A stretch of DNA of 64,000 bases from JAIBBD01 sp041390685 (GCA_041390685.1 JAWKPL010000001.1:1922001-1986000); one strand, 5' to 3'. Positions 25,170 to 33,101 are shown, numbered from the stretch's first letter. A program made the numbers and translations. The notes: generated by a model not told the origin, from the sequence alone.

Positions 25170-25532
25170 ATGCCATCGGGAGAACGGGAGCACCGCTATG
25201 AACAGGAGCCGAATGCGTATCTCAAGTGCGCACGGTTCCCCGATGCTGAGAGCGCCGGAGCTGTCTACGACGCGGTGCAGGAGGCGATCTTCGCCTCCCA
25301 GTCCGAGCTCTCCTGCTTCCGTTTCCAACTGAATGAGGTCTGGCACGATGCCGTGCTCGGGCAGGCTCCGCCGTCCGACCTCGGTCATCGCCTCGACACA
25401 CTCCTCTCGAGCGGCGAACCGACGGCCCTCCCCGCCGAGGTTCTTCGCTACCTGAAGGCACGCCGCGCCGAGGCGGTGGCCTCGGGCTTGCCGTGGATCG
25501 AGCGTCATCTTCCCCGGTCTGACAAAGGCTAA
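25170..25532 (+). CDS. Hypothetical small protein of the mobility module
   Basis: The 120-residue acidic/basic mixed protein was not recognised. It has no signal or membrane segment. The sequence suggests alpha/beta content: YLKCARFPDAESAGAVYDAV near the start, then LSCFRFQLNEVWHDAVLG, and a helical C-terminus with LPAEVLRYLKARRAEAV. Codon use and GC3 are typical of the window, supporting a real gene. It sits between the excisionase-like gene and the ExeA-type operon, with its own probable promoter about 25 bases upstream, and so belongs to the element's mobility or replication region. Two Cys (residues 20 and 49) are present without a zinc-binding pattern. Confidence 0.6.
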   Translation: MPSGEREHRYEQEPNAYLKCARFPDAESAGAVYDAVQEAIFASQSELSCFRFQLNEVWHDAVLGQAPPSDLGHRLDTLLSSGEPTALPAEVLRYLKARRAEAVASGLPWIERHLPRSDKG

Positions 25533-25546
25533 CGGCCGACTCCCAC

Positions 25547-25577
25547 TTGACATGTTATGGTACAGATGTTCTATAAT
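25547..25577 (+). promoter_or_regulatory. Consensus promoter of the ExeA-type ATPase operon
   Basis: TTGACA at 25547-25552 and TATAAT at 25572-25577, spaced by 19 bases, give two consensus hexamers. The leader to the ATG at 25640 would be about 55 bases. Confidence 0.7.
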
Positions 25578-25639
25578 GGGAGTTGGCCCAGCTCCCGGCA
25601 TGCTCCCTCGGAGATGACCGGAAGTCGGGCACCGAACCT

Positions 25640-26482
25640 ATGGAGCTACCGTATCTCGCCTACTTTGGGCTCAAAGAAGAGCCCTTTTCGACCGTCCCGT
25701 CTCCGCGGTTCTTCTTCCTGACCTCGACCCATTCCACCGCCCTTGAGAAGACCGCCTATGTCGTGGGCGCGAAGAAGGGCCTCGCCGTCGTCTTCGGCGA
25801 TACCGGTTCGGGCAAGTCGTCACTCGCTCGGCTGCTCCACGAGAAGTTCGTGGACGCGGGCTTTCTCTGCTCGCTGCTGGTCAATCCGAGTTCTCCGACC
25901 CCGTTCACACTGCTGCGCACCGTCGCCCAGGAACTCGGGGCCGGTCAGCGCCGCAGCTTCAAGGACACGCTCGACGGGCTGAAGGAGTACCTCTGGCAGC
26001 AGGCGGCCGTCGAAGGCCGCACGGTCGTGCTGATCATCGATGAGGCACAGACGCTGCGCGGGCCTCACCTCGAGCTGCTACGCCAGCTGATCAATTTCGA
26101 GACCAACGAGAGCAAGCTGCTGCAGCTGGTGCTCTTCGCGCAGGATCAGCTGCGGGCGACGCTCGCTCGCCCCGCTCTGCGCAACTTCCGCAGCCGCATC
26201 GTGATGGCCTCCACGCTCGAGCCGCTCACTCCCGCCGAACTGCGCTCCGTGATCGCCTTTCGCTGGCAGGTGGCGTCTGGTGGCCAGGCGCATCCCTTCA
26301 CCGACGAGGCCGTAGGTGCCATCTACGAGCAGGCGCAGGGCCTGCCTCGTGAGGCGAGCATCCTCGCGGACAACGCCCTGCTGCTCGCCTTCTACCGCAA
26401 GTCGCCCACCATCACCGCCGAGCTCGTGCGCGAGGTCGCTGCCGACCGCCAGCAGAACCTGACGGGGAAGGAGGCTGCATGA
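25640..26482 (+). CDS. ExeA/TniB-type AAA ATPase
   Basis: The 280-residue protein begins with the family signature YFGLKEEPFSTVPSPRFFFL. It has Walker A GDTGSGKS at 53-60, Walker B LIIDEAQTL with Asp134-Glu135, a sensor region QLVLFAQDQLRATL and a winged-helix-like end. ExeA/TniB/MuB-like AAA ATPases bind DNA and guide partner complexes in transposition, secretion or plasmid biology. Here it is first in a three-gene operon with four-base overlaps. ATG 25640 is chosen because the family begins at this point; TTG 25583 would lie at the transcription start of the strong promoter. In a tyrosine-recombinase element its role is unclear. Confidence 0.85.
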   Translation: MELPYLAYFGLKEEPFSTVPSPRFFFLTSTHSTALEKTAYVVGAKKGLAVVFGDTGSGKSSLARLLHEKFVDAGFLCSLLVNPSSPTPFTLLRTVAQELGAGQRRSFKDTLDGLKEYLWQQAAVEGRTVVLIIDEAQTLRGPHLELLRQLINFETNESKLLQLVLFAQDQLRATLARPALRNFRSRIVMASTLEPLTPAELRSVIAFRWQVASGGQAHPFTDEAVGAIYEQAQGLPREASILADNALLLAFYRKSPTITAELVREVAADRQQNLTGKEAA

Positions 26483-26994
26483 CGAAGCCAGGGGCCTTCT
26501 CGGGCCTGAAGCTGACCGAGCAGACCACGAAGCCAGCCCTCGATCAGCGTCTCTTCGCCGCACCACCCGCAGCTCTTTCCGAGCCCTCCCTCGCAACAAC
26601 GAATCAACGTGACAACGAAACAACGCTGCCTCGTGGCCACGAGACAACGCCTGCACCCACGAACCTGGCTTCGAAAGAGCGCACGCACGAGGGAGCGGTC
26701 GCCCGCTCGAAGCGGAGCGCGAACGCGCCCGCGCTGCGGCGTGTGCACGAGCCAAGCCGCGTGCCCGAACGCCATTCGCACGACATCTATCAGGACCAGG
26801 TGCGCTGGCTGAACCGCACCAAGCTCGACTTTGAGGAGACCTATGGGGTCAAGGTGACCGGAAACGCGATGGTGCAGCTCGCCATCGACCGTCTGAGAAC
26901 GGACTTCGAGGCGGAGGGTGAGGCTTCGGACCTGTTCCGCGTGCTCGTGCTCAACGAACCGCTGCGCTCTGGCGAGGAGGAGGAGCGTCCGTGA
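26479..26994 (+). CDS. Partner protein of the ExeA-type ATPase, probable DNA-binding
   Basis: The 171-residue protein was not matched to a named family. Residues 1-100 are low-complexity, polar and basic (many Thr, Pro, Arg, Lys), probably disordered. Residues 101-150 form an ordered C-terminal module (SHDIYQDQVRWLNRTKLDFE, VTGNAMVQLAIDRL) that looks like a ribbon-helix-helix or short helical DNA-binding/dimerisation unit, as in plasmid partition partners. The ATGA overlap with the ATPase and GTGA overlap with the next gene show translational coupling. Its coding sequence also contains four tandem CAACGnnn octamers at 26597-26628. Confidence 0.65.
   Translation: MTKPGAFSGLKLTEQTTKPALDQRLFAAPPAALSEPSLATTNQRDNETTLPRGHETTPAPTNLASKERTHEGAVARSKRSANAPALRRVHEPSRVPERHSHDIYQDQVRWLNRTKLDFEETYGVKVTGNAMVQLAIDRLRTDFEAEGEASDLFRVLVLNEPLRSGEEEERP
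26597..26628 (+). repeat. Four tandem CAACGnnn octamers
   Basis: CAACGAAT, CAACGTGA, CAACGAAA and CAACGCTG follow one another without gaps inside the partner gene, in the part coding for a disordered Thr/Asn-rich stretch. A similar but weaker array exists in reverse orientation near 36710-36745. The 8-bp phase is like an iteron array, although codon constraint could also explain it. Confidence 0.4.
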
Positions 26995-27344
26995 AGCCGA
27001 TCGGCCAGATCCTCGCCGAACGCACGATCGTGCTCGAGGCCGCCGATCCGGTGACTGCGGAGGGCTTTACGCAGGTGCCGAACTTCCTGCTGCGCAGCCC
27101 CGACCTCTCGATGGGGGCCAAACTCACCTACGCGATGTTCCTCTCCTATGCCTGGAACAACGCGTTCTGCTTCCCTGGCCAGGCCACCCTGGCCCGCGAC
27201 ATCGGCGTCAGCCGGCAGAGCGTGAACGGCTTCATCGCGGAGCTCGACCGCGCCGGCTACGTGGAGGTCAAGCGACGCGGCCTCGGCAGGACGAACGTCT
27301 ATACGGTGAAGTTCCGCGTGCGCGGCCGCGCGAAACGAGGCTGA
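26991..27344 (+). CDS. RepA-like helix-turn-helix protein (HTH_36 type)
   Basis: The 117-residue protein has a winged-helix domain at residues 25-110: FTQVPNFLLRSPDLSMGAKL, then CFPGQATLARDIGVSRQSVN and LDRAGYVEVKRRG followed by NVYTV. This is the HTH_36/RepA N-terminal type found in replication initiators of plasmids and integrative elements. GTG 26991 overlaps the previous stop. It is the last gene of the ExeA operon and directly abuts a striking coaxial dyad at 27345-27384 followed by more hairpins, so it may bind the element's origin. No second initiator domain follows, so it is only the N-terminal part of a typical RepA or a separate regulator. Confidence 0.83.
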   Translation: MKPIGQILAERTIVLEAADPVTAEGFTQVPNFLLRSPDLSMGAKLTYAMFLSYAWNNAFCFPGQATLARDIGVSRQSVNGFIAELDRAGYVEVKRRGLGRTNVYTVKFRVRGRAKRG

Positions 27345-27384
27345 TGTCGGGATTCTTGACATCCAGATGTCAACCGACCCGACA
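27345..27384. repeat. Coaxial double dyad directly after the RepA-like gene
   Basis: Outer arms TGTCGGG (27345-27351) and CCCGACA (27378-27384) and inner arms TTGACATC (27356-27363) and GATGTCAA (27366-27373) share one symmetry axis. A further related half-dyad, GACATCCAGTTGTC, follows at 27381-27394. It starts at the base after the TGA of the RepA-like gene. It is not GC-rich enough with a T-tract to be an obvious terminator, and looks like a protein-binding origin or operator site. Confidence 0.6.
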
Positions 27385-27705
27385 TCCAGTTGTCGTCTTT
27401 CCCGACTTCAGCGCGACGCGAAACGGGCCGCGCCGACGGGCAGAATCGCCTCAATTGGCGCTCGGAAGAATACGCAGTCTGAACAGACTCAGATTTGAAC
27501 CATACCCAGTCTTCGCGATTGCATCGTTGTTTCATAAGACGGCGTTCCGGTGTCAGTGCTCGACGATCAGCGCTTGCTCATCGTCGAGGTCGGAGTAGAG
27601 CCTCGACTAGAAGTCGACGCTCTAGTGTCCGGCGCTGCCGGTGGGTCCTGCGGACAGGAGACAAGGGGGAATGACCGCGTTCGGTTGAACGCGGGGGTGC
27701 CCTGC

Positions 27706-27773
27706 GGGCGGGGGGAGTGGCCGGCCGGAGCGGTGCTCCTAACCTGTTCGGTTGCCGGCCACTCCCCCCGCCC
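27706..27773. repeat. Hairpin with perfect 20-bp arms
   Basis: Bases 27706-27725 and 27754-27773 are exact reverse complements (core GGGGGGAGTGGCCGGC), with a 28-base loop. No T-tract follows on either strand. The long loop is unusual for a terminator and fits a single-strand origin or nick-region hairpin. Confidence 0.65.
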
Positions 27774-27878
27774 TCTCGCCTTCACTTCCACACATCTGCT
27801 TACCTGAACAACGTCCTTGTTCGATCACAACGTGTGTGCAATGGACAGGCGGCGAGAGGGCACCCCCGGGGGGGGGAA

Positions 27879-27919
27879 GCGCCACGGGGTTTCCCCCTTG
27901 AACCTCCTCCCCGTGGCGC
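27879..27919 (-). terminator. 11-bp-arm hairpin at the end of the SSB-like gene
   Basis: GCGCCACGGGG (27879-27889) and CCCCGTGGCGC (27909-27919) pair with a 19-base loop, just past the stop of the leftward SSB-like gene at 27928. It may serve as its terminator or belong to the adjacent dyad cluster. Confidence 0.5.
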
Positions 27920-27927
27920 AGGAGACC

Positions 27928-28476
27928 CTAGCGGGGAAGGACGGCCGCCGCGTACAGCTCGCGTACCGGCTGCACGCGACCACCGCGGGTGCGGGCCTCA
28001 CGGTCGTGCCAGTAGCCCACGACCTCCACCCGCTGCCCCTTCGTCAACCTGCCACGTAACCGTTCGGCCCGGTCTCCGAAAGCGACGACTTGATGCCAGC
28101 TGGCCTCGCCGTCATCGCCGGTCACCCCGAGCGGGAAGCGGGCGATCGCACGCCCGCGTTTCGTCGAACGGAAGCTCACGTCGGCTCCCAGGCGCCCGCT
28201 GAGGCGGACGCGTTCCGTCCGTTCCTCGCGTCCTTCTGATTCCGGACCTTCGAATTGCCCCGGGAGCAATCCGACAGCGAACTGTCGTGCCGGGCCGCAG
28301 TGCGGGCAGTCGCGGTCGTCACCACCGCAGCGTTCGAGGGCATCGAGCAGCTGCACGACCGCCTGTTCGAGCCGCCGCTCGCGGGGTGTTGCCGCTGAGC
28401 GCTCGGAGAAACGAGATGCCGTTGGGTCGGTGCGGTCGCCGGGATCCGGCGTCTCGGGTGGGTGTTCGCGCTCCAT
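27928..28476 (-). CDS. SSB-like OB-fold protein
   Basis: The 182-residue protein has a hydrophilic N-terminal half with two CPHC-region Cys (DCPHCGPARQF), and a C-terminal OB-fold at residues 88-180: RVRLSGRLGADVSFRSTKRG, ARFPLGVTGD, WHQVVAFGDRAERL, KGQRVEVVGYWHDRE. This is the pattern of single-stranded DNA-binding proteins such as SsbA. The usual acidic C-terminal tip that recruits partners is missing, and the N-terminal extension is atypical, as in element-encoded SSB relatives. It likely protects single-stranded element DNA during replication or transfer. It is the last gene of the DUF433/DUF5615 transcription unit, nine bases after the toxin gene. Confidence 0.8.
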   Translation of the reverse strand: MEREHPPETPDPGDRTDPTASRFSERSAATPRERRLEQAVVQLLDALERCGGDDRDCPHCGPARQFAVGLLPGQFEGPESEGREERTERVRLSGRLGADVSFRSTKRGRAIARFPLGVTGDDGEASWHQVVAFGDRAERLRGRLTKGQRVEVVGYWHDREARTRGGRVQPVRELYAAAVLPR

Positions 28477-28485
28477 AAGAGGGGG

Positions 28486-28845
28486 CTAGTCGCGCGGGTG
28501 CCGCCTCACGCGGACTCCTGCTTCGCTGACCACCAGGAACGCGTTCAGTTCGTGCGAGTGATGCGTGAGCACGTCGTGCATCGCGTTCACTTTCGCATCC
28601 AGCGTGACGGACTGGAGCCGGAGGAGAATCACGCCCTGGTGCGGGAGCCGCTCCCGAAAGATCAGCTCACCGAAGTCGCGGTCGTTCGTGAGCAGGATGC
28701 GCGCTTCGTCATGCGCGAGGGCCAGCACCTCGTGGTCGGGCATGCCGGGACGGTGGTCGAGTCGGATCGAGGTCACGTCGTGACCGTTGCGTTGCAGGTA
28801 TCCCTGCAGTCGCGCGTCCACGCTCTCGTCGAGCAGGAACCGCAC
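28486..28845 (-). CDS. DUF5615 PIN-like toxin
   Basis: The 119-residue protein begins MRFLLDESVDARLQGYLQ, the characteristic start of DUF5615 PIN-like proteins, with Asp6 and Glu7. The second acidic cluster is LTNDRDFGELIF. This family is a compact PIN-fold nuclease relative that acts as the toxin of a type II toxin-antitoxin pair, usually with a DUF433 antitoxin. Here the DUF433 gene ends three bases upstream, so the pair is a single transcription unit. It likely stabilises the element or serves in phage defence. Confidence 0.9.
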   Translation of the reverse strand: MRFLLDESVDARLQGYLQRNGHDVTSIRLDHRPGMPDHEVLALAHDEARILLTNDRDFGELIFRERLPHQGVILLRLQSVTLDAKVNAMHDVLTHHSHELNAFLVVSEAGVRVRRHPRD

Positions 28846-28848
28846 GGC

Positions 28849-29112
28849 CTATGCGTGCGCGGCGTTCGGAGGGGTCGCGGGGTGGATGTCTTCGCCCTGA
28901 ATCACCGCGCCGGCGTAGCCGAGGCACGCCTGGACGTCTTCCACTGTGAGATGGGGGTAGGCGGCGAAGAGTTCGTCGAGGTCGGGGTTCTCGGCGAGGT
29001 GAGCGAGCACCAGTTCGACGGCGATGCGCGTCCCTTTCACCACGGGCTTCCCGGTCAGGACCTCGCGGTCGACCACGATGCGGTCTTGGTATCTGAATCG
29101 TTCGTGCGCCAT
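28849..29112 (-). CDS. DUF433 antitoxin
   Basis: The 87-residue protein has the DUF433 core: RIVVDREVLTGKPVVKGTRI, then VELVLAHLAENPDLDELFAAYPHLTVEDVQACLGYA. It is a small HTH-like protein known as the antitoxin partner of DUF5615. Start ATG 29112 is used because AGGAGG lies seven bases upstream; the codon three positions earlier lies inside that ribosome site. A -10 box TATAAT (reverse of 29156-29161) sits about 45 bases upstream and may drive the whole antitoxin-toxin-SSB unit. Confidence 0.9.
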   Translation of the reverse strand: MAHERFRYQDRIVVDREVLTGKPVVKGTRIAVELVLAHLAENPDLDELFAAYPHLTVEDVQACLGYAGAVIQGEDIHPATPPNAAHA

Positions 29113-29306
29113 GCTGTTCACCTCCTTTCGCCGAATTTGTTCATCAACATTAGTAATTATAGCACAGGGGATTGTGAACCTCGGAGTGGCAGGGAGGGGC
29201 GGGACGAGGGGTGTGCTCGTCCGCCCGCATGCACAGCGTGGTGCCGGAGGCGGCGGTCAAGGCTGCCAGTGCTCGCGAGGCTCGGCCTTGACCACGGGAT
29301 CGGAGC

Positions 29307-29963
29307 TCACATCGACGTCCAGCTGATCGTGACGCGCTCGCCGAGCGGGGGTCTCCGCATGGTGAAGCTGAGCACAGAGCCTCCTCCCCGGCGAGGCCGC
29401 GGGGTGAGCGTGGCGTCAATCTGCCGCAGCAGGCACCTCACCCGGGCGCCGCGTGGCCGTGACCCCGGCGGGAAGAGCACGCGCATCGTGAGACGCTTCG
29501 TGTGGTGGTAGACCTCGCTCTCCAGCCAGCGGTCAGCCGGAGTCGTGAACGCGCCGCGAATCTGCCGGGTTGCTCGCAACGTGAGCCGTTGTCCCCGGCG
29601 CACGATGCGCGGCAGTTCGATCAGGTGACGTACCCGAGGACCGACCTCTGCCGAAGCGATCACGTTGCCTGGATGCACCCGGTGGCCGAGGAACTGGCGA
29701 CCATTGCCCCAGTTGAAGTCGTTCAGCGTCCGGACCTGGTCACGCGTGACGATCACCCGTTCCCGCTTGTGGTACGTCGCTCGCTGCCCTCGTCGGTCGT
29801 GCAGCACGAGCTCGCCGTCGAAGGATTCCACACGGTATGCGGCGCTCTCATGGCTCCGGCTCCACCTCGCGACATGCTGTGCCAGCTGCGTCACGAGCGG
29901 GACGAGCCGCCGCAGTAGCTCCGACCAGGCCGTCACTTGTGGTGCGATATCGTCGAGTTTCAT
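29307..29963 (-). CDS. Hypothetical basic protein of the element
   Basis: The 218-residue protein was not recognised. It has no signal peptide or membrane segment and is very basic (many Arg), with an N-terminal helical part (VTAWSELLRRLVPLVTQLAQHVARW) and a beta-rich remainder (SFDGELVLHDRRGQRATYHK, NVIASAEVGPRVRHL, VLSFTMRRPPLGERVTISW). The strong positive charge and neighbourhood suggest a DNA-associated function, but that is inference only. It has a probable own promoter (TAAAAT-like -10 at about 29980) and precedes the toxin-antitoxin unit on the same strand. Confidence 0.6.
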   Translation of the reverse strand: MKLDDIAPQVTAWSELLRRLVPLVTQLAQHVARWSRSHESAAYRVESFDGELVLHDRRGQRATYHKRERVIVTRDQVRTLNDFNWGNGRQFLGHRVHPGNVIASAEVGPRVRHLIELPRIVRRGQRLTLRATRQIRGAFTTPADRWLESEVYHHTKRLTMRVLFPPGSRPRGARVRCLLRQIDATLTPRPRRGGGSVLSFTMRRPPLGERVTISWTSM

Positions 29964-30232
29964 CGTGTGATTGTTACTATTTTACCAGATGACGCGTGGC
30001 CACCGCTGTAGCCTCAACGCGACCCAGAGTAATCGTGCTATAGGCCCCTTCGCCGCGTTCGGGGAACGAGCGGCACGCTCGCCAAGCTTCACCCGACAAC
30101 GTCGCAAAATGCGGATTGTGCGACATGACCGGACACTTCGGATGCCGTCGGCCCGTTCTCCAGCGCGATTCCGTCGCGCATTCGTTGCCCGGCCGGCAAT
30201 AGCTGCGGGTCCGGATGCGATAACATGCGTTC

Positions 30233-32224
30233 ATGGACGCGGAGATCGTTCTCGGCACGGATGTCGCCACTGGCTCGCCAGTCACCCTCGGTCTGCGCGA
30301 GCGGCAGCAGGGTACCTACATCATCGGCAAGCCCGGCACCGGGAAGACCACACTCATCGAACACATGGTGGTGCAGGACATCGAGCGCGGGCTGGGCGTG
30401 TGCGTGCTGGATCCGCACGGTGACCTGATCGACGCGATTCTCGCTCGCGTCCCGGAGGCGCGCGAGGGCGATGTGATCCTCCTCGACGCCGCGGACACCG
30501 AGTTTCCCTTCGGTTTGAATCTGTTCGAATGCCGCGACCTCGCCGACCGTAGCCTCGTGGGGCGCGTGGCGACGCAGGCAGTCGAGGTGTTCGAGAAGCT
30601 GTGGGGCGACACGTCCTGGGGCCCGCAGCTGGCGCAGGTGCTGCGCAACTGCGCCTACACGATGGTCGAGAACCAGGGCTACACGCTGACCGAGGTCCGA
30701 CGCCTGCTGACCGATGATGAGTTCCGGGCGCGGCTGGTCGCGAACCTGACACTGCCTCAGGCGCGCGAGTTCTGGGAGCTCGAGTACAACCCGCTCCCCA
30801 AGCGCGAACAGCTGCAGCGCGTCGCCTCTACGCTGAACAAGGTGGACGAGTTCCTGACGCCGGCGATCTACCCGATCGTCGGGTTTGGACGGACGACGGT
30901 GGACTTCCGTCAGGCGATGGACGAAGGCAACGTCGTCCTCGTGAAGCTCCCCGTCGGCAAGCTCGGCGGTCCACAGGTCTCGCTCCTCGGTTCGATTATC
31001 GTGGCCCAGATCTTCAACGCCGCACTCTCACGGCAAGATCTGCCCCCAGAAGCGCGCCGCCAGTTCAACCTGTTCGCGGATGAGTACCATCGCTTCGCCA
31101 CACCCACGTTCGGCGACTTGCTGACGGAGGCGCGCAAGTACGGACTGGCGACGACGCTCGCCCACCAGTTTCGGTATCAGCTCGACGGAACCAACCGCGG
31201 CGCCACGCTCACTGCGGCTAACTTGCTCGTATTTGCCGTCGGTGGCGAGGACGCCGAGGAATTGGCCAAGCAATTCGACCGCACGCCTCCACCGCCTGAC
31301 ATTGTGGGGCAACGACCGAAGCTCACAATCTCGCAGGATCCAGTGAATCACCTGGCTCGCTCGGGGCACGATGATCCAGCGGTCCGGCGCATCGTGAGTG
31401 ACGCGCTTGCGGGATGGGCGAACGGCGTCGCAACGATGGACGCGCAGGATCTCTATTCGCTCGACTGGCCTGACGAACCGTTTCACCAGCCGTACTACTA
31501 CACTCGGGACAGTCTCACGACCGGACTGGCGCAGATCGGGCGGTACCTGGTCGACGTGATGGAGCGACGCACGATACTTGGGTCGGCGGAAGAATCCGAC
31601 CAGCTGTTCGGGATCGTCGAAGCACTTCGCGGTCCTATGTGCGTTTCCCGAACGCCGCGGTTCCTAGTGTCCAGGAACCCAACCCTGTCGGACGATGACA
31701 GCCGAGCATTTCGCACGTACCTCAGCGCCGTTGTGACGCTCGGTCCGGGGAGCCTGCTGACGCTTCTACGAAATGAGTTCGTCGAGACTCGGACGAAGGC
31801 GTGGGGCGGACACCCCGGTGAAGTCGATCGCCTGGATTGGCATATTCAGTGGTTGCGCGAGCTCGCCGCCCGCCTCCTGGACGCGCCGATCCGGACGGAC
31901 AGCGGCCAATGGGAGCCAATTTACGACCGTCCCCGCTCCTACTCGGACGTCGAGGCAGAGCTGGCATCTGAGCTCGTCACCCTGCCTGACTTCAGCGCAC
32001 GCGTCAAAGTGCGCAGAACATCCACGGCCGTTGAGCACGTTTTGCGGATTGCCGGGCCCGCCTCGTCGCGGGAGCCTGCTCAGCGAAGGACGGACGCAAT
32101 TCGCGCAATCGCGCGGAACGCCTACTGCAGCCCCCTGAGAGAAGTGCTCGACCGGATCGCCGACCGTGTCCGGGGCACCACCGTCGCAGATCAAGCCCAT
32201 GCCCAGAGGCGCGTGCGCATGTAG
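30233..32224 (+). CDS. VirD4/TraG/HerA-like DNA-pumping ATPase 2
   Basis: The 663-residue protein carries Walker A GKPGTGKT at 32-39, the characteristic VLDPHGDLI near 58-66, and Walker B FNLFADEYHRF with Asp283-Glu284, followed by LAHQFRYQL. This matches the type IV secretion DNA-binding (TraG/VirD4/HerA-like) group. Like ATPase 1 it has no N-terminal membrane helices. The C-terminal 250 residues form an extra region with a WHIQWLRELAARLL helix and a basic tail, absent from ATPase 1. It stands alone as a transcription unit between the toxin-antitoxin region and a small unknown gene. Role in element transfer is inferred. Confidence 0.88.
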   Translation: MDAEIVLGTDVATGSPVTLGLRERQQGTYIIGKPGTGKTTLIEHMVVQDIERGLGVCVLDPHGDLIDAILARVPEAREGDVILLDAADTEFPFGLNLFECRDLADRSLVGRVATQAVEVFEKLWGDTSWGPQLAQVLRNCAYTMVENQGYTLTEVRRLLTDDEFRARLVANLTLPQAREFWELEYNPLPKREQLQRVASTLNKVDEFLTPAIYPIVGFGRTTVDFRQAMDEGNVVLVKLPVGKLGGPQVSLLGSIIVAQIFNAALSRQDLPPEARRQFNLFADEYHRFATPTFGDLLTEARKYGLATTLAHQFRYQLDGTNRGATLTAANLLVFAVGGEDAEELAKQFDRTPPPPDIVGQRPKLTISQDPVNHLARSGHDDPAVRRIVSDALAGWANGVATMDAQDLYSLDWPDEPFHQPYYYTRDSLTTGLAQIGRYLVDVMERRTILGSAEESDQLFGIVEALRGPMCVSRTPRFLVSRNPTLSDDDSRAFRTYLSAVVTLGPGSLLTLLRNEFVETRTKAWGGHPGEVDRLDWHIQWLRELAARLLDAPIRTDSGQWEPIYDRPRSYSDVEAELASELVTLPDFSARVKVRRTSTAVEHVLRIAGPASSREPAQRRTDAIRAIARNAYCSPLREVLDRIADRVRGTTVADQAHAQRRVRM

Positions 32225-32411
32225 TTCTCGGCTCGTACATGAAGTCAAGTGAGCCCGTATGGTTTGCTCGCGCTGCCGAAGCGTCGAATAGGGAATTGCT
32301 CGAGGGCTCCATTCGGCTGTGGACGCCTCGATGACCATCGTGTTAGGGTGCCCTGCCGGACCCGCATCCGGAGCCAGGCAGACGCGGGCGCGTCAGTCTG
32401 TGGAGGTGACA

Positions 32412-32903
32412 ATGGGCCGTCATACGTTTTCGGTGCACGGAATGCAGGCGTTTGCTGAGGACGCTGCCGGCTTGACGACCATCCGAAACACCGATGGGGC
32501 TCGATTTCGTCCGCAGGCGAACGGTCGTCGCGCCATCATCGACATTCCGCTGCCGACGTTGACTCAGGAGGACAACGACCCGGAACTCTGGGTGTCTGAG
32601 GTTGGCGTGGAGGTCGTCACGTGGCCTGGCGCGCGGTTCTCCGAGGCGCGCCTGGCCGCACCACGAAGATGGCTGGGTGGCTGGGTGAATGATGTGCAGT
32701 ACATCCCGTACATCAATGTGCCCCTTACTTGGCGATTTAATGTCGCGTTTGGTGTTGAAGCACCCGTCGCCTCACGATCAAACCCAATGTCGTTGTGGCT
32801 TCGGACGTATGTAGGCGCCCAGCTCCTCGTAAGATGGGCCCACGTCACGTTCGAGGAATCCAAGCCGACCGGTGCTACGGTAGCGAAATGGGAACTCCTG
32901 TGA
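32412..32903 (+). CDS. Hypothetical beta-rich protein
   Basis: The 163-residue protein was not recognised. The start is ATG 32412 because GGAGG lies five bases upstream; the open frame reaches 32319. It is beta-rich, with strands such as MGRHTFSVHGM, RAIIDIPLPTL, VGVEVVTWPG and YINVPLTWRFNVAFG, and many Trp. The final part LWLRTYVGAQLLVRWAHVTF might be a short amphipathic helix-strand pair. There is no signal peptide. GC content falls here compared with the preceding genes, and it begins the sparsely coding right third of the element. It is opposite in strand to the following DUF3644 gene. Confidence 0.55.
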   Translation: MGRHTFSVHGMQAFAEDAAGLTTIRNTDGARFRPQANGRRAIIDIPLPTLTQEDNDPELWVSEVGVEVVTWPGARFSEARLAAPRRWLGGWVNDVQYIPYINVPLTWRFNVAFGVEAPVASRSNPMSLWLRTYVGAQLLVRWAHVTFEESKPTGATVAKWELL

Positions 32904-33101
32904 GCCGTCTGAGGGCCGGCCCGCCCGCCCCGTCGCATTACGCCTTCCGCACGGCGAGGCGGCGTCCGCATCACGAATGGCGGCCGTGCACTAGTGCTAA
33001 CCGGCTGCGCGGCTTGAAGACGTGGGCGTCCGCGGGATTCTCGGTCCGTCGGTTTCGCCCGCAAGTCGCGTCGGCGCGGGGCACGGGAGGACCCCTGCCA
33101 G

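Larger units (their letters stand above)
27385..27927. other. Gene-free dyad-rich stretch, candidate replication or transfer origin
   Basis: No supported gene lies between the RepA-like gene and the SSB-like gene. The stretch contains AGTCTG-AA-CAGACT, the 20-bp-arm hairpin at 27706-27773, GAACAA-N5-TTGTTC, and the hairpin at 27879-27919 after a run of G. Such density of symmetric sequences next to replication-type genes is typical of an origin region (oriV or oriT). Confidence 0.45.

Noticed and set aside
4277..27567. A 21-base exact match between 4277-4297 and 27547-27567
   Set aside because: The first lies over the stop codon of the BNR gene (IVEH end), the second in the gene-free region. 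No extension on either side and no element boundary fits, so it is probably chance in GC-rich sequence with a common CTCGACGAT word.
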